Source: Mycolicibacterium llatzerense (lineage in GTDB: Bacteria; Actinomycetota; Actinomycetes; Mycobacteriales; Mycobacteriaceae). Taken from it: DNA of 57,521 nucleotides. Below, piece after piece: positions 42,803 to 51,195 of this stretch. The notes below the pieces were generated by a model. That model made no database searches. It was not told the DNA's origin and saw only the letters and a program-made list of their open reading frames with translations. Made by a program: the position numbers and the translations under genes. Numbering within the stretch: the stretch's first letter is position 1; every line of letters starts with the position of its first letter. The stretch spans positions 1 to 57,521 of the forward strand of contig NZ_JXST01000040.1 in NCBI RefSeq assembly GCF_000878195.1, in the 5' to 3' direction.

Positions 42803-44256
42803 TGTCGGCGCTCCCTCATCACACGGCTAGCGAAGAACGCGGCCACCAGGACGGCGACGGCGATACTGGAGCCGGCGAGCGCGACGATCATCGGCCGTCG
42901 ATCCGGCGGTGGCGGTGGTGGCGGTGGATGCAGCGGCCGAGTCAGGTGTTCGGCCGGTGTGGGCGGCCCCACCGGGACGTCATCGTTGATGGCGGCGAGT
43001 GCGTCGATCGCCCCGTAGCCCATCCGGTTGTCCACCACGGCGCCGCCGGCCACGTCCTGTGGTGCTGCCGCTGGGGAGTGCGCGGTCGCTTCGATGCGCG
43101 CGATCACTTGGGCGGCAGTCAAATTGGGGTATTTGGCGCGGATGAGTGCGGCCACGCCGCTGACGTACGGTGCGGCGAAGCTGGTGCCGTTGATGGCCTT
43201 GAGCACCCCCGCCTGCTCATCGAACGTCCCATTGATCACCGCGCCCTTACCGTCGAGTCCTTCGACGAAGGTGCCGGGCGCTGCGACGCCGACCCACGGG
43301 CCGGCCAGGCTGATTTCACGGCCCTGCTGATCGACAGCGGGCTGACCGCTGCCGTCGGTCGCAGACACCGAGAGCACATACTGCGAAAACCACGACGGCG
43401 TTGAGATGGTGACCACCCGCGCCCAGTTGCGGGGATCCTTCGTGCTGGTGGCATCGATGTCGGGATTCTGCGCGCAGCCTTGGTTGGCCAGGTTGCCCGC
43501 GGCCGCGACGATGACCATATCTTTCTCGACGGCGGCGTACCGGATCGCTGCGCCCAGCGTGGTTTGATCGACCGGCTTGAGGACCGGGATGCATGCCACG
43601 ATGCTCATGTTGAGCACCTTGGCGCCCGAATTCGCAGCCAGCACAACCGCTTTCGCCAGCGAGGACACTGTTCCCGCCCGGCGGTCGTTCTCGACATCGG
43701 CCGAGGTCGGGTTGGCGGGCACGAACGCTTCGGACGACTGCCGGATCGAGATGATGTCGGCGTCCGGTGCCACACCGACCAGACCGTCGGTCTGGGATGG
43801 CTGGGCGCCCAAGATACTGGCCACCACGGTGCCGTGAGAGTCGCAGTCCTGCAACCCATTTGCCGCCGGGTCGACGTAATCGCCGCCGCCGTGGACGTGC
43901 GCCAACCGGGGCGGCGCACCCGGCGGTCCGGGCGCGACGTTGACTCCGGTGTCGATCATCGCGATGGTCTGCCCAGCGCCCCGCCCGGCGGAGCGCCACA
44001 AGGCGGGGATGTCCATGAACGCCTGGGATGCGGTCGGCGCTCCGAGGTCGGAATTGGGCAGCACCCCTGTGGGGGTGCATTGCTTTCTCTGCTGCAGCGG
44101 TTCAGCCGGGCCGACCGGATCGGGACTGGGTACCGCCCCCGGGTCAACGACCGGCGGGTTGACCGCCGCGGCGGTACCGGTCACCAACGGGCTGACCATC
44201 ACCAGCGCACTGACCCCCGCAATGGCCAGCGCCTGGCCGCAACGCCGGCCGCTCAT
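42799..44256 (-). CDS. mycP: MycP, mycosin subtilisin-like protease
   Basis: 485 aa from the ATG at 44256 (ATGA overlap with eccD). Signal sequence (about 8-32), catalytic Asp102 in IDTGVN, His141 in DSHGTVVAS, oxyanion Asn255 in AAAGN and Ser359 in GTSFAAP, and a C-terminal membrane anchor (MIVALAGSSIAVAVLVAAFF) after a Pro-rich stalk. Mycosins are membrane-bound proteases that stabilise the ESX complex. All catalytic residues are intact. Confidence 0.95.
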   Translation of the reverse strand: MSGRRCGQALAIAGVSALVMVSPLVTGTAAAVNPPVVDPGAVPSPDPVGPAEPLQQRKQCTPTGVLPNSDLGAPTASQAFMDIPALWRSAGRGAGQTIAMIDTGVNVAPGPPGAPPRLAHVHGGGDYVDPAANGLQDCDSHGTVVASILGAQPSQTDGLVGVAPDADIISIRQSSEAFVPANPTSADVENDRRAGTVSSLAKAVVLAANSGAKVLNMSIVACIPVLKPVDQTTLGAAIRYAAVEKDMVIVAAAGNLANQGCAQNPDIDATSTKDPRNWARVVTISTPSWFSQYVLSVSATDGSGQPAVDQQGREISLAGPWVGVAAPGTFVEGLDGKGAVINGTFDEQAGVLKAINGTSFAAPYVSGVAALIRAKYPNLTAAQVIARIEATAHSPAAAPQDVAGGAVVDNRMGYGAIDALAAINDDVPVGPPTPAEHLTRPLHPPPPPPPPDRRPMIVALAGSSIAVAVLVAAFFASRVMRERRQ

Positions 44257-45764
44257 GCCCAGTTCCTGGCGAGCGCGTAGATGTTCAGCAGCCACAGCAA
44301 CAGCGGCCACACCGCGGCCTGCAACGCGTACTCGAACCATTCGATGCCCTTGCGTACCGGCGCCGAGAACGCGCGCCGCGGCACGACAGCGGCAACCACC
44401 AGCGCTGACAGGCCGAGCGCGGCGACCAATCCGGCGACGATCAAGCTGACCGCCGGATTATGGCTGGACAGTGCATATTTCACGCCCAAGGCAGCACTCA
44501 TCGCCAACGCCGTGCCCACGACGGTGACCGCAGCTGCCCGGTCGTCCAGTGCTCGGCCGCCGAAGACCAGAATCAGCGCAATCCCAAGCACGAAGCCCGT
44601 AGCCCATATCCAACGGCCCTGCCCCGGTGATACCGCGCCGGCAGCGCCGAGTACGAAGAAGGGAGCGATGGCGGCGACGATCGCCTGCAGATAACCGTTC
44701 GCGGCGACCTGCGCGCGACTGAGTTCGTCAACGCTCGGCGTTCCTTCCGTTTCTGCCGCCACCAGCGCCTCAGATGCCATCTCGTCCGCATCATCGAAGG
44801 TGAGCTTGCCCGTCACCGTGGGGAACGACGGCATCGGCACCCGTGCCAGCATGGCCGACAGCGCTTCGACCTTCTTGAGCACCACCAGCGCTGCCACCAG
44901 GGCACCGGTCCACAGGTAGATCATCGGTACGCCGAGCGCATGCAACAGACTCATCAGGCCCGCACCGATCGACACCATTGCCAGCCAGCACAGCAGGGCC
45001 GCCGGAGCCGGCCCCAGAACCCATAAGGCCACCGCCAGCACTGCGGTCAGCGCTGCCGCGAACACGACATTCCACGCCCCAGCCGGGCCGGGAACGGCGG
45101 TGTATCCCGCTGCGCCCGCAGTCACCAATGCCCCGGCCCACAACCCGTTGGCGACCACCGTGAGGTGCTGGCGCCACCAGGCGATCGCGCCCCCGGCCAC
45201 CAGCAGCACCGCGATCGTCGCGCAGGCAACCGGCGGGACCAGCGGCCAGTACACCCCGACCGCATGAGCCAACGCCCACACCCGCACCAACAACGCCGAG
45301 ACGAGCGCCGCTCCGATCGCCGCCGTGACCGCCGCCACCGTGGTGGCCGTCTGTGGCGTGACCGATTTGAAGCGTCGCGCATTGATGTCGGCGATGGCCG
45401 AGGACGCGTTCTCAATGACCGGCGTGAAGGAAACTTCGGCGTCTTCGACGTCGAGGATGAGCAGGGTGCCGTCGGTAACGCCCTGTTCACGCAGCGATTC
45501 GCCGCGTGCCAAGGCTGCGCCGCCGACGCGCTTGAGCACCACCTTGCCGGGGGTGATCATGTCCTGATCGTCACGCGGACGCAGCTCGTCGGCCTGGTCG
45601 ATGACCTGTCGCAGCGCTTCGCTGACGACGGTGGCTACCACTTCGGTTGCCGGGAGCACCAGGTCGGTTTGCCGTCCGCCGTACAGCACCGCGACGCGGA
45701 CCTGCTCGCGCAATCTGACATGGGCGCTGGGTTTGGTTCCGGCGCGTTCGGATGTCGCGGTCAT
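44253..45764 (-). CDS. eccD: EccD, polytopic ESX channel component
   Basis: 503 aa: a ubiquitin-like N-terminal domain (about 15-110, VRVAVLYGGRQTDLVLPATE) and 11 predicted membrane helices. EccD forms the membrane barrel of the ESX core. Length and topology are normal. Start at 45764 overlaps the upstream gene's stop. Confidence 0.93.
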   Translation of the reverse strand: MTATSERAGTKPSAHVRLREQVRVAVLYGGRQTDLVLPATEVVATVVSEALRQVIDQADELRPRDDQDMITPGKVVLKRVGGAALARGESLREQGVTDGTLLILDVEDAEVSFTPVIENASSAIADINARRFKSVTPQTATTVAAVTAAIGAALVSALLVRVWALAHAVGVYWPLVPPVACATIAVLLVAGGAIAWWRQHLTVVANGLWAGALVTAGAAGYTAVPGPAGAWNVVFAAALTAVLAVALWVLGPAPAALLCWLAMVSIGAGLMSLLHALGVPMIYLWTGALVAALVVLKKVEALSAMLARVPMPSFPTVTGKLTFDDADEMASEALVAAETEGTPSVDELSRAQVAANGYLQAIVAAIAPFFVLGAAGAVSPGQGRWIWATGFVLGIALILVFGGRALDDRAAAVTVVGTALAMSAALGVKYALSSHNPAVSLIVAGLVAALGLSALVVAAVVPRRAFSAPVRKGIEWFEYALQAAVWPLLLWLLNIYALARNWA

Positions 45765-47497
45765 CGGGGCTGACCGCCCTGCCAGCGACCGTCAGCTGGC
45801 CACTGGCCACCGCCGTGGCCCTGACCGCCGCCCTGCCATGGACCTTGGGCTCCGCCGTTCCATTGTCCGGGACCGGCGTGTGGCCCCGGACCCTGCCACG
45901 GGCCGCCGGGTGTGGGCGGCTGCGGCGCCCGCGGCGGTTGCACCGGCTGCTGGGGGTGCTGGGGTTGCTGGGGGGTGCGTTCGGCGGCTCGGGTGAAACC
46001 ATCGGCCAGCGATGCCGCCGCTTCGACGTACGCCTGCCACGTCTGCGGCTGGAGCCGACTGATGTCGATGGCCACCGCATCGCTCAGATGCGGATCGAAA
46101 CCGACAGTGTGAACTGAACGTACGACACGTTCGAAGTCCTTGTGCAGTTGCTTGACCTGTGCGCCGGCGTCAACCTTTTTGGTGTTGCTCACGATCACCA
46201 CGGCCTCACGGACCAGGTGCGGATAGCCGTGCTCCATCAGCCAGTTCAAGGTGCGGCTGGCCGCTTTGGCCGAGTCCAGCGACGTCGTGGAGGGCACCAC
46301 CAGCGCATCGACCGGCAGATAGTCCAAAATGGCTCGCGTCACATCATCCAGGTGCTGGGTACCGCAGTCGACGATCGCGATCGGATACAGCTTCTGCAGC
46401 CTGCCCCACGCCTCGTACAGATCCGTGCCCGACATCGGCACGGGGCCGGAATCCGAGCCGAGCACCTCCAGCCCCGAGTGCGAGTCTTTGCCCAGGTAGT
46501 TGCGGAAATCGCTGTAGTTGACGAGGTGCTGGTCGTTGTTGAGACCCCGCCAGGACTCGGTGGACGGTTCATCGATCCGCTCGGCCAGGTTGCCCGAGGC
46601 CGGATTTGCGTCGATGGCCACGACTTTCTCGTCGCGGTACTGCGCCAGGACGGCGCCGATGATGGCCGACGTCGTGGTCTTGGTGACCCCACCCTTCTCC
46701 TGCATGACCGCGATGACGTAGCGGCCCCGCAGGTTCACCTTGAGCCGCCGTTTCAGGTCATTCCAATGCGCTTCGCTCGCCGACAGGCCGAGGTTGATCC
46801 GGGTGGCCTTGTAGAGACCTTTGCGCCACCCGGTCTGTGGTACCGGCTTGTACGGCGCAACGACGTTGCTTTCGTGAATCTCCGCTCGCGTGCGGCCCAC
46901 AGACTTTGCCGAATCGTCCAACAACTCATCGTCGCGGCGGGCGCCCACACCAGCGGGCCCGAACGGCGGCTGCGCAAAACCGGGTTGTCCACCCGGTTGC
47001 GGCGGCGGGGGCGGGCCCTGCTGCCACTGCGGCGCCGGCCATTGCGGGGCAGCAGGGGCCTGCTCCCGGGGGACGGGACGGTTCAGGCCGGGGTGTTGCG
47101 GCGGCGCGGGCTGGGGTGGCGCGGGCTGGTGCTGCGGCGCCTGCGGAGGTTGAGTGTGCCGGCCATGCTCGGGTTCGGGCTGCCCGTGTCGCGGCGTGCT
47201 GATCGGGGGAAACCCGCCGATGGTCGTCGGTTCGTCGGCACTGCGCCCAGGCCAGGGCGCGTCGGCGCCCCCGGGCGTCTGGGCGGCCAGTTCTTGGGCG
47301 GCCAGTTCTTCGGCCTCGCGCAGCACCCGCGCGTGCGTCGCCCGGTCGAGAATGTTGGTGCCCTCAGGATCGGCCGACAGGCCCAAGGGGTTCGGTTGGA
47401 CTGATTCCGCGTCGGGTTCCTGTTCCCCGCCCTGCGGTGCCGACGATTCGTCCCCGACATACCGCGAGAGGAAATCGTCATCGTTGCTCTGGCTCAC
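45761..47497 (-). CDS. EspI-like protein: Pro-rich N-terminus plus MinD/ParA-like ATPase
   Basis: About 578 aa from the GTG at 47497, which follows GGGAGAG; the frame is open to 47581, so the start is uncertain. The first ~210 residues are acidic then Pro/Gln-rich (repeated PPQP, HQPAPPQP). The MinD-like domain has a deviant P-loop EKGGVTKTTTS (about 267-277), the VVAIDANPASGNLA segment and IAIVDCGT. This layout matches EspI of ESX-1 (same place, next to eccD). EspI-type proteins are linked to ATP-dependent control of ESX secretion. It is not a partition protein by context. Confidence 0.85.
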   Translation of the reverse strand: MSQSNDDDFLSRYVGDESSAPQGGEQEPDAESVQPNPLGLSADPEGTNILDRATHARVLREAEELAAQELAAQTPGGADAPWPGRSADEPTTIGGFPPISTPRHGQPEPEHGRHTQPPQAPQHQPAPPQPAPPQHPGLNRPVPREQAPAAPQWPAPQWQQGPPPPPQPGGQPGFAQPPFGPAGVGARRDDELLDDSAKSVGRTRAEIHESNVVAPYKPVPQTGWRKGLYKATRINLGLSASEAHWNDLKRRLKVNLRGRYVIAVMQEKGGVTKTTTSAIIGAVLAQYRDEKVVAIDANPASGNLAERIDEPSTESWRGLNNDQHLVNYSDFRNYLGKDSHSGLEVLGSDSGPVPMSGTDLYEAWGRLQKLYPIAIVDCGTQHLDDVTRAILDYLPVDALVVPSTTSLDSAKAASRTLNWLMEHGYPHLVREAVVIVSNTKKVDAGAQVKQLHKDFERVVRSVHTVGFDPHLSDAVAIDISRLQPQTWQAYVEAAASLADGFTRAAERTPQQPQHPQQPVQPPRAPQPPTPGGPWQGPGPHAGPGQWNGGAQGPWQGGGQGHGGGQWPADGRWQGGQPR

Positions 47498-47593
47498 TGG
47501 CTCTCCCACAAGTTTCGTGCCAGAGCCGGTGGCCCGGACACCCCCAATATCCATACCGTCAAAATAACACAATTGAAGCAATAGAGGCAGTAC

Positions 47594-47618
47594 GTAAACA
47601 CATGAATTGTGTGTTTAC
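47594..47618. promoter_or_regulatory. perfect 9-bp inverted repeat (GTAAACACA / TGTGTTTAC)
   Basis: Arms at 47594-47602 and 47610-47618 with a 7-bp spacer; the left arm is extended to TACGTAAACACA from 47591. It lies about 94-120 bp upstream of the EspI-like start and overlaps the end of espG. It is the strongest member of the plasmid's GTAAAC box family and could drive or repress the espI-eccD-mycP-eccE-eccA operon. Confidence 0.6.
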
Positions 47619-48505
47619 TTGTACCGCGAGTGGCCCTCCCAGGTGGTCCCCACTGTCGCCAGCAGGGCACGCAGCGCGCTCCCGCCGGCATCTGCGGTAC
47701 CAGGCACAATCTGGGTCCACCACGTCCGGTCCTCCCCGACGACGGGTCCGGTGACAATGCGGCCCTCGGTGGTGTCGGTGACCGCGACCGATGCCAGTGC
47801 GAAGTGATCACCCCGGGCATCGTGCACCTGCAACGCGAAACCCACCTCCATCAGCGGTTCATCGGCGGCCAGCGTCAGGATGCGCCGCTGTTCGGGGGTC
47901 AGGTCCATCGACCCGAGCGCCGCAGCCGGGGTGTGGTCGCCCTGCACGATCTTGTTCAAGCCATCCAGTAGCGCCGCGGTGCGCACGGTGACCGGGGCGA
48001 AGGCGGCAGGGGCGACCGGGCCGAACCCCCGGTCGCACAGATCCATGATCCGCTCGAACAACACACGCATCGATGGCACCGAGCCGACTTCCTCGATCGT
48101 GACGTTGTCAGCGTTACCGGGGCCGCCACGGGAAATCGCCGCATGCTTACCGTCGCGCCGCGCGATCACCATCCGGAGGCATTCGACGCCGGGGCGGCGC
48201 ACATCGACCACCAAGGCGATGTCGGGGGCGCTGAGGATTTCCAGCCACCGCGCCACGGTCGGATGCACCTCGTCGTCCTCGGTGATCGCGCCGGCCTCGC
48301 GAAGAATCGGAATGCCTGGGTGCCACGTGGGCCGGCCTGAAGCAGAAACGTAGGGACGCAACAGCATCGACGGTGGAAGGTGCTCGATTCCGCACAACGC
48401 CTGCAGCAACCACGTGCCTTCGCACGTGGTCTCAATGGCGGTGATCGGCCGTGGGCCGCGCGGAGCGGCGGCCTGTCGCTTGATGAAAGTCGGTGGGCGC
48501 GTCAT
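47615..48505 (-). CDS. espG: EspG, PE/PPE-specific chaperone
   Basis: 296 aa from the ATG at 48505 (TRPPTFIKRQ). The pattern of an EspG fold is visible: IEHLPPSMLLRPYVS near the N-terminus, VVDVRRPGVECLRMVIARRD, and the C-terminal half with RIVTGPVVGEDRTWWTQIVP. EspG binds the tip of PE-PPE pairs and keeps them soluble before export. It sits next to the Esx pair, as expected. Start upstream at 48571 is less likely. Confidence 0.85.
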   Translation of the reverse strand: MTRPPTFIKRQAAAPRGPRPITAIETTCEGTWLLQALCGIEHLPPSMLLRPYVSASGRPTWHPGIPILREAGAITEDDEVHPTVARWLEILSAPDIALVVDVRRPGVECLRMVIARRDGKHAAISRGGPGNADNVTIEEVGSVPSMRVLFERIMDLCDRGFGPVAPAAFAPVTVRTAALLDGLNKIVQGDHTPAAALGSMDLTPEQRRILTLAADEPLMEVGFALQVHDARGDHFALASVAVTDTTEGRIVTGPVVGEDRTWWTQIVPGTADAGGSALRALLATVGTTWEGHSRYK

Positions 48506-48636
48506 CGTGCGGCTGCTTTCTCTGTGCTGTCCTGGCGTGGTCCCGGCCGTGTTCACGCAACGGCCCGGCAAAGGAAACTGGAAGTGGCCGTTTCCGGCGT
48601 ATCCAGCCCTTCGCCGGGCCGCAGGTGAATCGACCA

Positions 48637-48663
48637 GCAGGTCAGTTAAACGTACTGACCTGC
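48637..48663. terminator. 10-bp stem hairpin over the esx stop codon
   Basis: GCAGGTCAGT (48637-48646) and ACTGACCTGC (48654-48663) pair perfectly around a 7-base loop that includes the TAA of the second Esx gene. There is no T-run. It may protect the 3' end of the esx message or weaken read-through into espG. Confidence 0.5.
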
Positions 48664-48930
48664 CGACTTCTGGTCGGCGTGGGTCATCTCCTCGTTGGCC
48701 TGCATCAGCACCTTGCCCGCCTGCTGGATGGTCGCCTGGGACTGCGCGTACTTCTGGTTGACCGCGGTGATCGCGGCGTTGAACGCCGCGCTACCGGCGC
48801 CGCCGAAGTTGTCGGCGTTGGCCTGCACCGTTGCGATGCTGCGCTGGTGGTTCTGCTCGGTCCGGTCGGCGGCATGGCCAATCTGGGCGGCGACTTCGGC
48901 GATCGCCGGTGTTGCGTAATGAATCAGCAC
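48646..48930 (-). CDS. WXG100-family protein, EsxA-position
   Basis: 94 aa, two helices around a turn at NFGGAGSAAF. The Trp of WXG is replaced by Phe. At the place of the YxxxD/E export signal the helix reads EEMTHADQK, with Met instead of Tyr. Position after the first Esx gene matches esxA. It is expected to form a heterodimer with the other Esx protein and to be secreted by the plasmid ESX. Confidence 0.88.
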   Translation of the reverse strand: MLIHYATPAIAEVAAQIGHAADRTEQNHQRSIATVQANADNFGGAGSAAFNAAITAVNQKYAQSQATIQQAGKVLMQANEEMTHADQKSAGQYV

Positions 48931-48988
48931 GGGAATGTCCTTTCGATGAACGTGTGTGTTGGTTGTTCTGGGTAGCGAGCGGGTCGGG

Positions 48989-49303
48989 CTAGACGATCAG
49001 GTTGCTGATGCCGCTGATCATCGACGCGCCGTCGTCGTCGGCCGTGCTCAAGATGTGGCCGTTGTTGCTCATCTTCTGAGAGTGGTCGGCGAACGTGGTG
49101 CTGAACTGCTGCCCCTGGTGCTGCAGCTGCTCGCCGACCATCTGCATGGCCTTGCCGGCGCCGCCTTTCATCGCGGTGGACAGAGTCTCCATCGAGGCGC
49201 CCAGCGCGTTCATGATCGAGGCCTGCTCGTCCGAGATTTCCTGAAGTGAGCCGGAATCCCGGCCGATGCCTTCAAGATCACCGAAAATGGTGGAGTCGCT
49301 CAT
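48989..49303 (-). CDS. WXG100-family protein, EsxB-position
   Basis: 104 aa helical hairpin. The turn reads AMKGGAGKAM, so Met stands at the WXG Trp position. Near the C-terminus the signal region is GHILSTADDD, with Leu where YxxxD has Tyr. The chain ends in a hydrophobic ISNLIV. Gene order (PE, PPE, this gene, then the other Esx) fits esxB. Partner and secretion by the ESX are inferred. Confidence 0.88.
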   Translation of the reverse strand: MSDSTIFGDLEGIGRDSGSLQEISDEQASIMNALGASMETLSTAMKGGAGKAMQMVGEQLQHQGQQFSTTFADHSQKMSNNGHILSTADDDGASMISGISNLIV

Positions 49304-49379
49304 GTCTGATATGTCCCTTCATAGCTGTAGATGAATCGTTGATCGGTGCGGTTACCCGCCTGGTTTGTGCGTCGGTTCA

Positions 49380-50612
49380 TCACGACGGCCGTGTGATGCC
49401 CTCCTCCCCCCGGAAAACCGCCCCCGAACCGCCGGTAATGACCGGCACGGTTGCTGGCGCACGGTAAAGCGAGGCCAGCGACGCCAGCGGGGTGCTGCGG
49501 CGCTCTTTGCCTGCGTCCTGTTTGTCCTGCTCGCCACCGCGAGCTGCCATCGGCCCCATCATCGCGCCGCTGCTGCCCATCCCCGCGGTGCTCGCCGGTG
49601 CCCCCGAAGCCATGCGCGCCTCAGTGAGACGCGATACCGTCGCCTCCGGATTGGCCGTGGCGGCGTTGATGGTCGGAGCCGACGCAAAGCCGGCCGGCCC
49701 CCGAAATGCACTCAGACCACCCAAACCACCTCCGCCTCCCCCGCCGGCGCCGCCCAGCCCGGAGACCAGGTTGGCCGCCACAGGGCCGCCGGCACCGGGC
49801 GTGGCCGAGAGCCAATCCGCCGACATCGACGACGCCAAGGCGTCGGTGGTATTGCCGCCCATGCCGGTTTGCAGCATCTGCGTCAACGGGCCGAACGCCG
49901 ACTGCCCCATCTGCCCGATACTGCTCAACGGTCCTCCGCCACCCAATTGGCTGCCCATCGACCCGACCTGCTGCAGCGGACCCATGAAGGCCTGGAGAGC
50001 CTGTTCGGGGCTGCTGGCCAGGTCTTCGGCTTTGTTGCTACTTGGTGTCGGCATCGAGGGCATGGACGCCGCGCCTTGGGTCGCCGGGGGTGGCGGCGGA
50101 AGCGGAGGAATGGACTGCACGCCCGTCGCCGAGGCGGCGGCGTAGGCGTATTTGTTGCTGGCGGCCGTGACCCACATCCGCCCGTAGTTGGCGCGGTTGA
50201 TCCCGATCAACGGGGTCAACATGCCCAGGAAGTTGTTGGCCTGCAGCACACCGTGTTCCGTCTGATTCTCCAACACCTCCCCGGGCGTGGGAGTGGCCGC
50301 TTTCAGGGTCTCAAATGCCAACGCTGTGGCGTGGATGGCGGCACTGGCCTCAGAAATCTGCCCGGCCGCCATCGCCTGCCACAGCATCAGCGGAACCTTC
50401 GACAGGACCGCCAGTTCCCCGGTCGGGTCCGGCCATGAGGCCGCCAGTGCGGCGTTGACCGCCTCCTGACCACCCAGGTTCGCGATCAGCCCCGAAGCCA
50501 CGGCCACCAGGTTTTCAGCGGCAGCGATGAACGACTCCGCGCCCGGACCCAGCCAGAAACCAGCACTGTTGTCTTCCGGAGGGAGGGCTCCCCATGAACC
50601 TGGAGCAGTCAT
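49380..50612 (-). CDS. PPE family protein
   Basis: 410 aa. The N-terminus has the PPE signature WGALPPEDNSAGFWLGPGAE, followed by the helical PPE domain to about residue 175 and a long Gly/Pro/Met-rich tail (GGAGGGGGGGLGGL). PPE proteins pair with PE and are exported through ESX with EspG. The stop is followed closely by the Esx genes. Start at 50612 with a GGTTAAGGCGC region upstream. Confidence 0.93.
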   Translation of the reverse strand: MTAPGSWGALPPEDNSAGFWLGPGAESFIAAAENLVAVASGLIANLGGQEAVNAALAASWPDPTGELAVLSKVPLMLWQAMAAGQISEASAAIHATALAFETLKAATPTPGEVLENQTEHGVLQANNFLGMLTPLIGINRANYGRMWVTAASNKYAYAAASATGVQSIPPLPPPPPATQGAASMPSMPTPSSNKAEDLASSPEQALQAFMGPLQQVGSMGSQLGGGGPLSSIGQMGQSAFGPLTQMLQTGMGGNTTDALASSMSADWLSATPGAGGPVAANLVSGLGGAGGGGGGGLGGLSAFRGPAGFASAPTINAATANPEATVSRLTEARMASGAPASTAGMGSSGAMMGPMAARGGEQDKQDAGKERRSTPLASLASLYRAPATVPVITGGSGAVFRGEEGITRPS

Positions 50613-50644
50613 CGTTGCGCCTTAACCTTTTTCATCGACCGGTA

Positions 50645-50953
50645 TCAGACGATGTCGCCGATGATCGCGTAGTTGAGGGCGTCGGTCAGGTCGGTGACCG
50701 CCGACGAAAGGCCCAGGGCCACACCATGTTCGGCGTGGAAGGCGGCCCCCGCTTCCAGCACCGCCGATGCCTGGCTGGCGAATTCGGCGATCTTGGCGGC
50801 GTTGGCGGCGGAAATTTCTTCAATGCCCGGGGGCACCACTGCCGCCGACGCGGCGGTCTGCCCGCCGTGGGCGGCCGCCTCGCCGGACAGGCCCGCCGCC
50901 ATGCCCGAGGCGGCCATCACGGCTTCGGGTTCCAGAGAAATAAAGCTCATCAC
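50645..50953 (-). CDS. PE family protein
   Basis: 102 aa with the PE N-terminus SFISLEPEAV, and otherwise only the ~100-residue helical hairpin, with no extra domain. The export signal region reads AAFHAEHG, with Phe in place of the usual Tyr of YxxxD/E. It precedes the PPE gene, the typical order. A second ATG three bases on is equally possible. Confidence 0.92.
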   Translation of the reverse strand: MMSFISLEPEAVMAASGMAAGLSGEAAAHGGQTAASAAVVPPGIEEISAANAAKIAEFASQASAVLEAGAAFHAEHGVALGLSSAVTDLTDALNYAIIGDIV

Positions 50954-50983
50954 AACTCCTATGTTTGGTTGGACTTGCCGTCA

Positions 50984-50991
50984 GTGTACAC
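50984..50991. promoter_or_regulatory. GTGTACAC palindrome upstream of PE
   Basis: A perfect 8-bp palindrome with a TGTACA core, 31-38 bp upstream of the PE start, next to the GTAAAC box. TGTACA is the core described for YefM operators. Such a short palindrome could arise by chance. Confidence 0.35.
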
Positions 50992-51012
50992 ACGACGATG
51001 CAAGTAATGGAA

Positions 51013-51035
51013 TACGTAAACGCCTGATTGTTCAC
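51013..51035 (-). promoter_or_regulatory. TACGTAAAC box upstream of the PE-PPE-esx operon
   Basis: TACGTAAAC at 51013-51021, followed after 8 bp by GTTCAC (51030-51035), an imperfect inverted partner of GTAAAC. It lies 60-82 bp ahead of the PE start in the 242-bp gap between eccCb and PE. It probably marks a separate promoter for the secreted-substrate genes. Confidence 0.5.
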
Positions 51036-51195
51036 TCATGATGCAACCGGTGATGCTGGCTGCACCAACTGCCCAAAAACACCCCGATGGACACCCCCTA
51101 CATCCGCCCTTACCACCATTATCCCAATACCTGCGCCATATTGCCGACACTAATTTTCTGACGCCCTACGCATCGAGCGCCGCGATCACGGGGCA

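Noticed and set aside
45761..47497. A plasmid partition ParA gene
   Set aside because: The MinD-like domain is preceded by a Pro-rich region and lies between espG and eccD, as EspI does; no parB or parS-like repeats adjoin it.
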